Counted from the first letter of the stretch, positions 1 through 9,557 are shown. The stretch is DNA of 64,000 bases from Cryobacterium roopkundense (GCF_014200405.1 NZ_JACHBQ010000001.1:558001-622000); one strand, 5' to 3'. A program made the numbers and translations. The notes: generated from the sequence alone by a model not told the origin.

Positions 1-1353
1 GGTGCGGGCCCATTCCCGGCGCTGCTCGTACAGTGTGGGGTCGTAGCCGCCACGCACGGGTTGTTGCTTGAGCAGGCGCCGTTCGCCGGTGGCCACCACG
101 TAGTCGTAGACCGTGCCAGGGGTAACGAAGCTCGTGTAGCCGAGCCGCACCGTGGGCTGGTCCCACTCGGGATTGCCGGCCGTGCCCACCGCGAACAGCT
201 CCTCGTCGAAGGTGATCTCGGTGAGCCCGTGGTCGGGGGCGCCGCGGTCTTCCCGACGCGCCACAGCCACCCGGGTCAGGCCATCCTGGCGGTATTCCAC
301 CACGACGAAGTCGCGGAACGCATCAACGCTCTCGAGTCGGATCTCGGGGTTGTGGGCCAGCAGCATCCGTTTCTCGCCCTGCGGGTCTGCGGCGGCCACG
401 CTCACGAGTTCGAAGTTCACGGCCTGGTCGTTGTGCACGATCAGCAGGCGGTCCGTTCCGTCGATCACCGCATGTTCCACGTCGTATTCCACGCCGTCTC
501 GACGCGGCCAGACCACGGCGAACTCGCCCGTCGGGTCGCTGCTGTCGAGGATGTGGGTCTCGGTCGTCACGCTCGAGCCGGCCTCGATCATCAGGAATCT
601 GCGGCTGCGGGTGAGGCCGATGCCCACCCAGAAGCGTTCGTCAGACTCGGTGAAAATACTGGTATCAGTGGATGCCGCGGTGCCGATGTCGTGGCGCCAC
701 ACGGTGTCGGGACGCCAGGCATCGTCAACCGTCGTGTAGAAGAGGTAGCGCCCGCTCGGGTCGAAGACGGCGCCCGCGCTCGTGTTGGGGATTTCGTCTT
801 CGAGGTTCTCGCCTGTGGAAATGGTGCGGACGCGGATCGTGTAGCGCTCGTCGCCCTCCACATCGACCGCGTAGAGCAGGTGACGGCCGTCGGCTGTCAG
901 GTCGAAGCTGCCGAGCGAGTAGAAGTCGTGGCCGGCGGCCTCCACGTTGTCGTCGAGGAGCACCTGCTCCCCGATCAGGCCGGTGCCGGCACCGCCCGCC
1001 CCTGACGCATCGACAAACGGCGGCACCCAGTCGGCCGCGTCCGTGATCGGTGCCCGGCAGTGGATGCCGTATTCCTGTCCCTCGACGGTGCGGGTGTAAT
1101 ACCACCACTCGCCGCGGCGCACCGGCACGCTGAGGTCGGTCTCCTGGGTGCGGCCCTTGATCTCCTCGAAAATCTGCTCTTGGAGCAGCTCGAGGTGCGT
1201 GGTGCGCCGGTCCGTGTACGCGTTTTCGGCGTCGAGATGGGCGATCACTTCTGGGTTGTCTTTGTCGCGCATCCACTCGTAATTGTCCACGTGCACGTCG
1301 TTGTGGTGGATGCGTTGCTGCGGCTTCTTCGCCGCGATCGGAGGAGTGCTCAT
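1..1353 (-). CDS. ptrB: oligopeptidase B (S9A prolyl oligopeptidase family), N-terminal part
   Basis: Partial gene: the first 451 codons read from an ATG at 1353 to the window edge without a stop. The N-terminus has the family's opening pattern (HGD-less start, then DNYEWMRD and a YTRTVEGQEY stretch), followed by repeated beta-propeller-like segments with aromatic and aspartate pairs (YSLGSFDLTADG, RYLFYTTVD). Family knowledge: these are cytoplasmic serine peptidases cutting short peptides after basic residues, with a propeller gating a C-terminal alpha/beta-hydrolase domain. The catalytic Ser-Asp-His domain lies outside the window, so activity cannot be judged. Assignment to oligopeptidase B rather than prolyl oligopeptidase rests on the N-terminal sequence only. 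Confidence 0.85.
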   Translation of the reverse strand, partial: MSTPPIAAKKPQQRIHHNDVHVDNYEWMRDKDNPEVIAHLDAENAYTDRRTTHLELLQEQIFEEIKGRTQETDLSVPVRRGEWWYYTRTVEGQEYGIHCRAPITDAADWVPPFVDASGAGGAGTGLIGEQVLLDDNVEAAGHDFYSLGSFDLTADGRHLLYAVDVEGDERYTIRVRTISTGENLEDEIPNTSAGAVFDPSGRYLFYTTVDDAWRPDTVWRHDIGTAASTDTSIFTESDERFWVGIGLTRSRRFLMIEAGSSVTTETHILDSSDPTGEFAVVWPRRDGVEYDVEHAVIDGTDRLLIVHNDQAVNFELVSVAAADPQGEKRMLLAHNPEIRLESVDAFRDFVVVEYRQDGLTRVAVARREDRGAPDHGLTEITFDEELFAVGTAGNPEWDQPTVRLGYTSFVTPGTVYDYVVATGERRLLKQQPVRGGYDPTLYEQRREWART

Positions 1354-1378
1354 GCTCAAGGGTACCTACAAAGCAAGT

Positions 1379-1412
1379 GCCGACATCCGCTCGTTCGGAA
1401 GCGGATGTCGGC
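1379..1412 (-). terminator. hairpin terminator between the small protein gene and ptrB
   Basis: A perfect 12-bp inverted repeat (GCCGACATCCGC at 1379-1390, its complement at 1401-1412) with a 10-nt loop lies between the end of the small gene at 1440 and the ptrB start. Neither side has a strong T-run, so termination is plausible rather than certain. Confidence 0.5.
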
Positions 1413-1439
1413 CCTTTCGTCCTGGTAGGGGCTGCGCGG

Positions 1440-1622
1440 CTACGACGTCGTGATGACCGTTTTGCGCCGTGCGGACGTTTTGGGGGGCACGGGAATGATC
1501 GTGCGGGATCCGGGGCAATCCTCCGTGGATCCGTCTTTCGCGTGATATGTGGCGAATCGCGTGTCCGACGTGATCCAGACCAATTGATTGCATTCTGGGC
1601 ATTCAATGTGTAGCATCTTCAC
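1440..1622 (-). CDS. small zinc-ribbon-like protein of unknown function
   Basis: Encodes about 60 residues. The start chosen is GTG at 1622, because GGAAGGA lies 5 nt before it; an ATG two codons later (1616) is also possible. Residues 3-12 read MLHIECPECN, a CPEC pair typical of a half zinc ribbon, and a third cysteine occurs in a DCPGSR segment near residue 44. The tail is basic (KTSARRKT). It stands alone between the ptrB gene and the GntR operon, followed by a hairpin. I do not recognise a named family; a small nucleic-acid-binding role would be a guess. Confidence 0.55.
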   Translation of the reverse strand: MKMLHIECPECNQLVWITSDTRFATYHAKDGSTEDCPGSRTIIPVPPKTSARRKTVITTS

Positions 1623-1735
1623 GAGAATCCTTCCCGTCGCCGTGTCTGTGTGATCGGTCGATGATCTCAGAATACGACCGGACCGCAGGGTTCCGTTCAT
1701 CCCACTCCGGGGGTACGTTTTAGCGCGCCGAAGTG

Positions 1736-2431
1736 CTATGATCCTGCGGATTCGAAACGGCTCAGATAGCCGGAACGGGCCGAGCCCACGTGATCGGCCA
1801 TCAGCCGCTGGGCCAGATCGGCATCACCCGCGTCGATCGCGGCCATGATCGGCCTGTGGTCCTGCCACAGTCGTTTGCCACGTGACTGCTTGTCAGCGGC
1901 GTAGAGCCACTCGATTTTTCGGGAGATCTGTTTGAGCAGCACCGTCAGTGACGTGCTGCCGCTGAGGTCCGCGAGGCCGAGGTGGAAGAGTCCGTTGAGT
2001 GCGGGAAGCGATTCCAGGGTGCCGGCCTCGACCGCGGCGTCTCCGGCGTCAAGCAGGCGCGCGAGCTCGCGGCGGGCCGGAGCCCACGCGGCGAAGGGCG
2101 CGGCGGAGAACTGGGCACGCGCTCGTTCGGCGGCGCGCCGGGAGATCGCCGCCTCGAGTACCTCGCGAATGGCGAACAGATCGTCGGCATCGGCCACCGG
2201 AATTTCGCACACCCGGGATCCCGCGTAGGCCCTGGACTCCACAAAGCCTTCGGCCTCGAGGGCGTGCAGGGCCTCCCGCACGGGCACCCTCGAGGTGCCG
2301 TAGGTCGTCGCGAGAGACGATTCGGTGATCCGGCTGCCGGGCGCAAGAGTGCCGAGAACAATGTCGGCGCGGATGGCGTCCTGCACGCGGTACCGGGGTG
2401 AGGCGATCTGGTCAGCGGGCGAAAGCGGCAC
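1736..2431 (-). CDS. GntR family transcriptional regulator, FCD (FadR-type) subfamily
   Basis: The 231-aa protein has an N-terminal winged helix-turn-helix (about residues 15-75, with TSRVPVREALHALEAEG as the recognition region) and a C-terminal all-helical FCD ligand domain (about 85-220) including LFAIREVLEAA and a late HRPIMAAIDAGD segment with the family's metal-binding histidine positions. Start GTG at 2431 has AGGAG 9 nt upstream and overlaps the end of the ABC ATPase gene by 20 bp, so it is the last gene of the peptide/GGT operon. It is most likely the operon's own repressor, binding the two palindromes at 9518-9557; that pairing is inference from location and operator type. Confidence 0.9.
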   Translation of the reverse strand: MPLSPADQIASPRYRVQDAIRADIVLGTLAPGSRITESSLATTYGTSRVPVREALHALEAEGFVESRAYAGSRVCEIPVADADDLFAIREVLEAAISRRAAERARAQFSAAPFAAWAPARRELARLLDAGDAAVEAGTLESLPALNGLFHLGLADLSGSTSLTVLLKQISRKIEWLYAADKQSRGKRLWQDHRPIMAAIDAGDADLAQRLMADHVGSARSGYLSRFESAGS

Positions 2432-4127
2432 CGGGGATGGCTCCTAATAACTCGTGGGTGTAAGCGGCGTCGGGGGCAGTGAACACCTGGTTCACGTCTC
2501 CGTTCTCCACGACACTTCCCTGCTGCATAACCACCACATTATGCGCAATCTGGCGCACGACGGCCAGATCGTGGGTGATGAAGAGGTAGCTCAGGCCGAG
2601 GCGTTGCTGCAGGTCCTGCAGCAGGGTGAGAATCTGCTCCTGCACGAGCACGTCGAGGGCGGAGACGGCCTCGTCGCAGATCAACACCTCCGGCTCGAGA
2701 GCGAGCGCGCGGGCGATCGCCACGCGCTGGCGTTGGCCGCCCGACAGTTCGTTGGGCCGGCGTTGGGCCACGCCACGGGAGAGCGCCACCTGGTCGAGCA
2801 GCTCGGCGACGCGCTGTCGTCGACTCGCCCGGTCGCCCACCCTGAAGATACGCAGGGGTTCGTCGATCAATCTTTCGATGCTGTACGTCGGGTCGAGTGA
2901 ACCGTACGGATCCTGGTATATCGGCTGCACCGTGCGCCGCAGACGGCGCAGCTCGCTGCCGCTGGTCGACGTGATGCTGCGCCCGTCGACGAGCGCCTCA
3001 CCGCTGGTCGCGGTGTCGAGGCCGAGCAGAATGCGCGCGACGGTGGTCTTTCCGGAGCCGGACTCGCCCACGAGCGCCGTCGTCGTGCCACGGGCCAGGG
3101 AGAAGGTCACGTCGTTCACCGCGCGCACGATGCCGCCGCGCTGGCCGCGCAGGGTGAATTCCTTCACGAGGTTGTGCACGGCGAGAATGGGCGTGGCGCC
3201 CCCTGCGTGCGCCGCCGGGCGAGCCAGGACGGATGCCGGCGGCGCGTTCCGCACGCCGAGCGCCGGTGCCGCGGCCACGAGCCGCTTGGTGTACTCGTGC
3301 TGGGGGTTCAGCAGAATCTCACGGGGGGTACCGATCTCCACGATCTCCCCCTCCGACATCACGATTATGCGGTCGGTGCGGTCGGCTGCCAGCCCGAGGT
3401 CGTGCGTGATGAACAGCAGCGTGGTGCCCCGCGCGTCCACGAGGGCCTGCAGGTGGTTCAGGATCTGGCGTTGCACGGTCACATCGAGGGCCGAGGTGGG
3501 TTCGTCGGCGATGAGCAGCTCGGGTTCGCTGGCCAGGGCGATGGCGATGAGCATCCGCTGGCGCATGCCGCCGGAGAACTCGTGGGGAAACTGACGAGAG
3601 CGCCGGGCGGCATCGGGGATGCCTGCCTCCGTCATGAGCTCGACCACCCGGTCCTGTCTTGCGGCCCGGGTTCGCAGGCCGTTGCGGGCCACGTTGCCGG
3701 CGAGGGCATCGTCGATCTGCGCGCCGACCTTCATCGACGGGTTCAGGTTGGAGGCCGGGTCCTGCGGAACCAGGCCGATGCGACGGCCGCGGATGCCCCG
3801 CATCCGCTTCTCGGAGGCTGCCTGCAGCTCGAGCGTCGCGTGCGCGGCGCCCGGACTGACCGAACCGTGCAGACTAACCGATCCGTTCGTGATCCGTCCG
3901 TCGCCGGGCAGCAGGCCCAGGATCGCGCCCACGATCGTGGACTTGCCGGAGCCCGACTGGCCGACGATGGCGACCCGCTCGCCGGGGAACAGGTCGAAGC
4001 TCACCCGGTGCACGACGGCAACCGGGTCCTCGCCGAAGGAGACCTCGAGATCGCGCACGGCGAGGAGCGGCGCGGCGGTGGTCGTGACGGGGGGCACTCC
4101 GGCCGTGACCTCAGCGTCCTGCGGCAT
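2412..4127 (-). CDS. dipeptide/glutathione-type ABC transporter, fused DppD-DppF ATPase
   Basis: The 571-aa protein carries two complete ABC ATPase halves. The first half has Walker [10 protein letters not shown] near residue 57, signature LSGG-type FSGGMRQR and Walker [13 protein letters not shown]; the second has GESGSGKTT near 355, LSGGQRQR and [11 protein letters not shown]. One fused polypeptide therefore replaces the usual DppD plus DppF. It powers uptake through the two permeases encoded upstream. It overlaps the gamma-glutamyltransferase gene by 17 bp and the GntR gene by 20 bp, so translation is probably coupled. Substrate is inferred from the operon, not from this protein. Confidence 0.93.
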   Translation of the reverse strand: MPQDAEVTAGVPPVTTTAAPLLAVRDLEVSFGEDPVAVVHRVSFDLFPGERVAIVGQSGSGKSTIVGAILGLLPGDGRITNGSVSLHGSVSPGAAHATLELQAASEKRMRGIRGRRIGLVPQDPASNLNPSMKVGAQIDDALAGNVARNGLRTRAARQDRVVELMTEAGIPDAARRSRQFPHEFSGGMRQRMLIAIALASEPELLIADEPTSALDVTVQRQILNHLQALVDARGTTLLFITHDLGLAADRTDRIIVMSEGEIVEIGTPREILLNPQHEYTKRLVAAAPALGVRNAPPASVLARPAAHAGGATPILAVHNLVKEFTLRGQRGGIVRAVNDVTFSLARGTTTALVGESGSGKTTVARILLGLDTATSGEALVDGRSITSTSGSELRRLRRTVQPIYQDPYGSLDPTYSIERLIDEPLRIFRVGDRASRRQRVAELLDQVALSRGVAQRRPNELSGGQRQRVAIARALALEPEVLICDEAVSALDVLVQEQILTLLQDLQQRLGLSYLFITHDLAVVRQIAHNVVVMQQGSVVENGDVNQVFTAPDAAYTHELLGAIPGAAFAR

Positions 4128-5970
4128 AACCCTGTGCTCCCCGGGGGTTCGCGGCGGCCTGCAACAGGCCCGTTGTCGGGTCCTTCGTCACCGACGAGAG
4201 TCGCCCGAGCGACCAGTCGCCCGAGCGTGTGATCACATGGCCGCGCTGTTCAAGCTCGGCGATCACGTCCTCGCCGAGGCGGTCCTCCACCACGGCTCCA
4301 CCGGGGGTCCAGGTGCGCGGCCAGAAGGAGCCGGGGAACGATGTGGTGTGAAAGGCGGGGGCATCGATGGCCTCCTGTGGGGTGTAGCCACCGATGATCG
4401 TGCGCAGCAGGTACAGCAGCTGCCACTGGTCTTGCTGGTCGCCGCCCGGGGAGCCGAGTGCTGTCACGGCCACGCCGTCTTTCAGCACGAGTGTGGGGGT
4501 GAGAGTCGTGCGCGGGCGCTTGCCGGGGGTGAGCGTCGACGGGGAGCCTTCTTCGAGCCACGTCATCTGGAGTCTCGAGCCGAGGCAGAATCCGACCTCG
4601 GGGATGGTGGGGGACGACTGCAGCCAGCCGCCGGATGGCGTGGCGGAGACCATGTTGCCCCAGCGGTCGACCACGTCGATGTGGCAGGTGTCACCGCGCA
4701 TCTCACCCGAGGGCATCACGACGGGTTCGGCAGCGGATGCCGCGGCGGGCGCCGCCACGGTCGGCTCACCGACGCCCACGAACTGCACCTCAGCGCCGAG
4801 GACGGCGAGTGCCGGCGGCAGATAGGCGGTGCGCATCGGCGGCACGAAGGCTGTGACCCCTGGAACGGTTCCCGGGCGGAATTCGTGCGAGGCGTGCTCA
4901 CTGATGAGCTGCCGGCGGGAGTCTGCATAGGCGAATGACAGGAGGTAGTCGAGCGGTACGTCGGCGTCGCCGTAATACGTATCCCGGTCGGCGAGGGCGA
5001 GTTTTTCGGCCTCGAGGATGGTGTGAACTCCGAGCGCGGTCGACGGGTCGAGGTGTTCGTCGTCGAAGCCTTCGAGGATGGTGAGGATCTGCAGCAGCAC
5101 AGGTCCCTGGCCCCAGGCGCCGGTCTTGGCAATGGTATGACCGCGGAAAACCGCGGTTGCGGCGGGTTCGAACGACGCCTGGAAGCCGGCCAGGTCGGCC
5201 AGCGTCATGACGCCGCGGTGGTCGGTCCCCGACGAGTGGCGGTGCGCAGTCGTGCCGAATTCCACCAGCGCGCGGGCCACGAAGCCTTCGCGCCACTCCG
5301 AGCGGGCGGCATCGATGCGCGCCTCGCGTGTTTCCGCCGCGTCGGCCGCCGCGAAAATGAGGCGTTCGAGTACGCGTGCCCAGGGCTCGTTGGTGACGAT
5401 CTCACCGGCCACCGGAAGGCGGCCGCCGGGAATCCACTGCGCAGCGGATGTCGGCCAGTGTTCGATGAAGAGGTCGGAGACGGCCGCGATGGTGTCACAG
5501 ACTCGCGCCAGGATGGGGTGGCCGTTTCTGGCGTACCCGAGGGCGAAGTCGAGCACCTCGTCGAGCTGCCAGCTGCCGTGGTCACGCAACAGCAACAGCC
5601 ACGCGTCCACGGCGGCGGGAACGGCGGCGGCGAGGGCGCCGGAGCCCGGAACGAGTTCGAGGCCTTCCGCGAGGTAGTGTTCGCGCGTGGCGGCGGCAGG
5701 GGCCGGCCCCTGCCCCATCAGCACGATCGGCACCCCCGGCTGCTCCGCCGTGGCGAAGACGCCGGTCATGTCGCCGCCGGGGCCGTTGAGGTGCGGCTCG
5801 ACGATGTGCAGCACGAAGGCGCCCGCGACGGCTGCGTCGAAGGCGTTTCCGCCCCGTTCGAGCACAGCCTGCGCGGTCGCTGTGGCGATCCAGTGCGTGG
5901 ACGCGGTCATGCCGAAGGTGCCCTGCAGGGTGGGGCGGGTGGTGAAGGGGTTCGGAGGCGTGAAGGTCAT
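4111..5970 (-). CDS. gamma-glutamyltransferase family protein (YwrD/GGT type)
   Basis: A 619-aa member of the Ntn-hydrolase gamma-glutamyltransferase family. The autoprocessing and catalytic threonine is Thr428 in GDTCHIDVVD, equivalent to the TTH motif that starts the small subunit in known GGTs; PSGGWLQSSP follows as the oxyanion/loop region. The large-subunit part shows GGNAFDAAVAGAF and GPGGD motifs. No signal peptide is visible, so the enzyme should act in the cytoplasm on imported substrate. Family role: hydrolysis or transfer of the gamma-glutamyl group of glutathione and related peptides. It sits inside the peptide ABC operon, 4 nt after the permease gene, which strongly links it to the imported substrate. 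Confidence 0.9.
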   Translation of the reverse strand: MTFTPPNPFTTRPTLQGTFGMTASTHWIATATAQAVLERGGNAFDAAVAGAFVLHIVEPHLNGPGGDMTGVFATAEQPGVPIVLMGQGPAPAAATREHYLAEGLELVPGSGALAAAVPAAVDAWLLLLRDHGSWQLDEVLDFALGYARNGHPILARVCDTIAAVSDLFIEHWPTSAAQWIPGGRLPVAGEIVTNEPWARVLERLIFAAADAAETREARIDAARSEWREGFVARALVEFGTTAHRHSSGTDHRGVMTLADLAGFQASFEPAATAVFRGHTIAKTGAWGQGPVLLQILTILEGFDDEHLDPSTALGVHTILEAEKLALADRDTYYGDADVPLDYLLSFAYADSRRQLISEHASHEFRPGTVPGVTAFVPPMRTAYLPPALAVLGAEVQFVGVGEPTVAAPAAASAAEPVVMPSGEMRGDTCHIDVVDRWGNMVSATPSGGWLQSSPTIPEVGFCLGSRLQMTWLEEGSPSTLTPGKRPRTTLTPTLVLKDGVAVTALGSPGGDQQDQWQLLYLLRTIIGGYTPQEAIDAPAFHTTSFPGSFWPRTWTPGGAVVEDRLGEDVIAELEQRGHVITRSGDWSLGRLSSVTKDPTTGLLQAAANPRGAQGYAAGR

Positions 5971-5974
5971 GTTT

Positions 5975-6862
5975 CTACTTTCGGCTCGTGGTGGTGGGAT
6001 CTAGGGCGTCGCGCAGCGCGTCGCCGAACAGGTTGAAGCCGAGACAGATCACGGCGATGGCGACACCGGGAAAGATCGCCGCGGTGGGGGAACGGAAGAT
6101 GTACTGCTGCGCGTCGGAGAGCATGATGCCCAGGCTCGGTGTGGGCGGCTGGATGCCGAGTCCCAGGAACGACAGGAGGGCCTCGCCGATCACGGCGACG
6201 GGCATGATGACGGTGGCCTGCACGATGATCGCCGAGGCGCAATTGGGCAGCACGTGCTGAAAGATCACCCGCAGTCCCGAGGCGTTCATCGTTCGGGCGC
6301 CGAGCACAAAGTCCGTTTCCTTGATGCGCAGGGTTTCCCCGCGCACCACCCGGATCATGGTGGGCACCTGCGCCACGCCGAGGGCGATCGCCGCGTTGCC
6401 GAGGCTCGGTCCGCTGATGGCCGAGAGTCCCACGGCGATAATGAGGAACGGAAAGGCGAGCGTGACGTCGGTCAGGCGGGAGATTATGCCGTCGAGCCAG
6501 TTCCAGTAGCCGGCCAGTAGCCCGAGCGGGGTGCCGATCACCACGGCGAGCAACACCGAGAGCACGCCCACCTGGAGTGACACCCGGATGCCGAAGACCA
6601 TGCGGGAGAAGATGTCGCGACCGAGGTCATCTGTTCCCATCAGGTAGCCCACGGTGCCGGGTTGCTGGAAGGGCGCGTCAAAGTTAACGTCTGCCGGATC
6701 GTAGGGGGCGATGAGTGGGGCGAAGACGGCCACGAGCAGCACGACGGCGAGCATGACGCCGCCCGCGATGCCGAGGGGGTTGTGGCGGAGCGAGCGCCAG
6801 AGCCGGCCACGACCGTTGCCCAGGTCGTGTGACGCCAGGGCGATTGTTCGGGTCTTGGTCAC
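5975..6862 (-). CDS. peptide ABC transporter permease, DppC type
   Basis: The 295-aa inner-membrane permease has about six transmembrane segments, starting with GGVMLAVVLLVAVFAPLIAPYDP, which is the N-terminal pattern of the DppC/GsiD group. The EAA-type cytoplasmic loop (GETLRIKETDFVLGARTMNASGLRVIFQHVLPN) that docks on the ATPase is intact. It overlaps the DppB gene by 4 bp (ATGA). It would form the translocation pore together with the neighbouring DppB-type permease. Confidence 0.93.
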   Translation of the reverse strand: MTKTRTIALASHDLGNGRGRLWRSLRHNPLGIAGGVMLAVVLLVAVFAPLIAPYDPADVNFDAPFQQPGTVGYLMGTDDLGRDIFSRMVFGIRVSLQVGVLSVLLAVVIGTPLGLLAGYWNWLDGIISRLTDVTLAFPFLIIAVGLSAISGPSLGNAAIALGVAQVPTMIRVVRGETLRIKETDFVLGARTMNASGLRVIFQHVLPNCASAIIVQATVIMPVAVIGEALLSFLGLGIQPPTPSLGIMLSDAQQYIFRSPTAAIFPGVAIAVICLGFNLFGDALRDALDPTTTSRK

Positions 6863-7815
6863 GAGGTTCTTCCTCCCACTCGGATACGCGGATTGATCAC
6901 GGAATAGAGGATGTCGACGGCGAGGTTGATCAGGATATAGCCCACCGTGATGATGAGAACGACGGCCTGGATCACGGGGTAGTCGCGGGTGAACACCGCG
7001 TCGAGGGTGAGCTTGCCGAAGCCCGGCAGGGCGAAGATGCGCTCGGTGACCACAGCGCCAGAGATCAGCCCGCCGAGTTGCAGCCCGACGATCGTGACGA
7101 CGACGATCAGCGAGTTACGCAGGCCGTAGCGCACGAGCACTCGGCCACCGCTGAGACCCTTTGCCTTCGCGGTGCGCACATAGTCGGTCTTCATCGTCTC
7201 GATCATGGATGCCCGCGTCTGCCGCATGATCACGGCGGCGAGTCCGGTGCCGAGAATGATGGCCGGCAGCGTGAGGTGGTAGATCGCTCGCACCGGATTC
7301 TCGCTCATCGGCACGTAGCCGGAGGCGGGGAACCAGCCCAGGGTCACCGAGAGGTAGAGGATGGCGAGAATACCGAGCCAGAAGTTCGGCACCGACAGCC
7401 CGATCAAGGCAAGGCCGTTTGCGATCCATTCGGGCCAGCGGCCTCGAAAACGTTCGGCGACCACTCCGAGCGCCACGCCGATGAGCACGGCGACGAGGAT
7501 CGCGTAGGCGGAGAGCCACAGCGTCACGGGCAGTGTCGTGGCGATGAGGTCGGTGACAGGGGCGCCGGTGCGGGTCGAATTGCCGAGCTCCCCGCCGGCC
7601 ATGTTGCCCACGAAGGTGAGGTATTGCGTGATGAGCGGTTCGTTGAGTCCGAGCTGCACGCGAATGGCCTCCACGCGCTCGGGCGTGGCTTCTTCCCCCG
7701 CCATGGCGAGGGCCGGATCACCCGGCAGCTGGCGAACCCCGATGAAGACCACGAGCGAGGCCAGAATCAGCGTGATCGCGGACTGCCAGAGCCGGGTGAT
7801 CAGGTAACGTGCCAT
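6859..7815 (-). CDS. peptide ABC transporter permease, DppB type
   Basis: The 318-aa permease begins MARYLITRLWQSAITLILASLVVFIGVRQLPGDP, the standard DppB/GsiC start, and has six predicted membrane segments and an EAA loop around VRTAKAKGLSGGRVLVRYGLRNSL. It follows the binding-protein gene by 7 nt and overlaps DppC by 4 bp. The order binding protein, DppB, DppC, ATPase matches oligopeptide and glutathione importers. The protein itself does not reveal the substrate. Confidence 0.93.
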   Translation of the reverse strand: MARYLITRLWQSAITLILASLVVFIGVRQLPGDPALAMAGEEATPERVEAIRVQLGLNEPLITQYLTFVGNMAGGELGNSTRTGAPVTDLIATTLPVTLWLSAYAILVAVLIGVALGVVAERFRGRWPEWIANGLALIGLSVPNFWLGILAILYLSVTLGWFPASGYVPMSENPVRAIYHLTLPAIILGTGLAAVIMRQTRASMIETMKTDYVRTAKAKGLSGGRVLVRYGLRNSLIVVVTIVGLQLGGLISGAVVTERIFALPGFGKLTLDAVFTRDYPVIQAVVLIITVGYILINLAVDILYSVINPRIRVGGRTS

Positions 7816-7822
7816 CTGTCGC

Positions 7823-9481
7823 CTACTCGCCTTCGACGAATGCGACGTCGCTCAGGTGCACGACGCCGTCGGCGAAGGTGTGGATGCCGGCGATGTCGGT
7901 CGAGTACGCAGTGAGGCTGCGCTGACGGTAGAGATACACGATGGGGTTGTCTTCCTGCACCTGGGCCACGGCCTGGCCGTAGAGATCCGCGCGATGGGAG
8001 ACGTCAGTCGTGGCCGCGGCATCCGCCAGGAGGGTGTCGACGTCGGCGTTGCTGTAGCCGGAGTAGTTGTTGCCGCCCCCCGTGGAGAGAAAGTTGAACA
8101 TGTTGCCGTGCGGGTCGACCCGGCCGGACCAGCCGAGCTGCAGCGCGTCGAACTCGCCGCGGGTCTGCAGGTCGAGCAGGGTGGAGTACTCAACGGGAGA
8201 AATGGTCAGCTCGAAGCCGCCGTCGGAAACGGATGCCTGCAGCGCCTGCGCGAAGCGCAGAGTGTCGGGGTTGTTGCTCACGAGCATGTCGATCGCGTAG
8301 GGAAGTTCGACACCCGCCTCCTCCAGCAGTCTCTGGGCGCCCTCGGGGTCGTAGGCCGGGCATTCCTCGCTGAGGGCTGAGGTGAACGGGCTCGCGGGGG
8401 AGACCGGGGAACAGGCCGGTTCGTACCAGTCGTTGAACACGCTGCTGACGAGGGCTTCGCGGTCAACGGACATCGAGAGTGCCTCTCGTACCGAGGTGTC
8501 CTGGGCCATCGGGGTGTCGATCACACCGGGCGCGCTGCCGATGCCGTCGGTGTTGCCCATGTTAATCGTGATGCCCTGATAGCCGAGGGAACCCACCTGC
8601 AGGATTCCGATTCCGGATTCATTCGAGAGGGCGCCGACGTCCTGGGGAGAAATCGAATCGGCGGCGTGCACGTCCCCCGAGCGCAGGTTGGCCGCGCGGA
8701 TGTTGGAGTCGGTCATGATGCGGTCCGTGATCGTGTCGAGGTGCACGCTGCGCGCGTCATAGTACATGGGGTCGCGCTCAACTGTGATGGAGGTCTGCGG
8801 TACCCGCTCGACGAACTTGTACGGTCCCACGCAAACGGGGCTGTCGCCGAACGAGTCGCCGGTCTCCGCGAGAGCCTGGGGGGACATGATCATGCCGGCG
8901 CGGTCGGCGAGGGCCGCGGTGATGGGGGCGAAGGGCTCGGAGTAGGTGATCTGAACGTGGTCGACGTCCGTTGCGGTCACGGCGGTGATCGGGCCAAGCT
9001 CGCTCGTGCGGCTGGAGGCCGGCAGGGTGAGATGGCGTTCGATCGTGGTGGCAACGGCTTCGGCGGTGAAGTCGGTGCCGTCGGCGAAGACGGCGTCGGT
9101 GCGCACGGGAATGGTGACGGTGAGTCCGTCGGCAGAGAACTCCGGCAGGTCGGTGGCGAGCTGCGGAACAATGGCCCCGTTGGCGTCGAGGTCGTAGAGC
9201 TTCTCGCACACCGTCTGCATGACATAGCGGGTGTAGAGCGACGATGACGTGGTCGGGTCGAGTCGGTCGGGCTCGGCCGAGAGTGCCATGACGAAGTCTC
9301 CACCCTCGATGATGGTCTGGTCGCCGATCGGCGCGCTCGTCACGTCGACGCGAGCGGAAGACTCGGGGGTGGTCTGCAGCTGTTGCGCCTGGCAGGCCGT
9401 GGTGGAGAGCGCGAGCCCGGCGGCGAGGAGCGGAATCCAGAGCGTGCGGCGGGTGGTCAGACGCGAGAGCGGTCGAGGCAT
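7823..9481 (-). CDS. peptide ABC transporter solute-binding lipoprotein (SBP family 5)
   Basis: The 552-aa extracellular binding protein starts with a twin-arginine-like basic stretch and a lipoprotein signal ending LSTTAC, with the lipidated cysteine at residue 30. The family-5 signature appears in EPDRLDPTTSSSLYTRYVMQ and in the C-terminal LQLGWSGRVDPHGNMFNFLS segment. It is the first gene of the operon with permeases, ATPase and gamma-glutamyltransferase downstream. It probably captures a short peptide such as glutathione or another gamma-glutamyl peptide; the substrate is inference from context. Confidence 0.92.
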   Translation of the reverse strand: MPRPLSRLTTRRTLWIPLLAAGLALSTTACQAQQLQTTPESSARVDVTSAPIGDQTIIEGGDFVMALSAEPDRLDPTTSSSLYTRYVMQTVCEKLYDLDANGAIVPQLATDLPEFSADGLTVTIPVRTDAVFADGTDFTAEAVATTIERHLTLPASSRTSELGPITAVTATDVDHVQITYSEPFAPITAALADRAGMIMSPQALAETGDSFGDSPVCVGPYKFVERVPQTSITVERDPMYYDARSVHLDTITDRIMTDSNIRAANLRSGDVHAADSISPQDVGALSNESGIGILQVGSLGYQGITINMGNTDGIGSAPGVIDTPMAQDTSVREALSMSVDREALVSSVFNDWYEPACSPVSPASPFTSALSEECPAYDPEGAQRLLEEAGVELPYAIDMLVSNNPDTLRFAQALQASVSDGGFELTISPVEYSTLLDLQTRGEFDALQLGWSGRVDPHGNMFNFLSTGGGNNYSGYSNADVDTLLADAAATTDVSHRADLYGQAVAQVQEDNPIVYLYRQRSLTAYSTDIAGIHTFADGVVHLSDVAFVEGE

Positions 9482-9517
9482 AAAAATCCAATGATCGGCG
9501 AATCACAGCTTTCTTAG

Positions 9518-9557
9518 ATTGAATACAATCATCCACATATTTCACTGTTTGTATACA
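9518..9557. promoter_or_regulatory. two palindromic GntR/FCD-type operators in front of the peptide/GGT operon
   Basis: Two sites resemble the ATTGTATACAAT type of operator known for FCD-subfamily GntR regulators. Site 1 is ATTGAATACAAT at 9518-9529 (one mismatch to that pattern). Site 2 is centred on the perfect palindrome TGTATACA at 9550-9557. Centres are 30 bp apart, about three helical turns, between the operon start at 9481 and the divergent hydrolase gene at 9647. Assignment to the operon's own GntR protein is inference. Confidence 0.65.
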
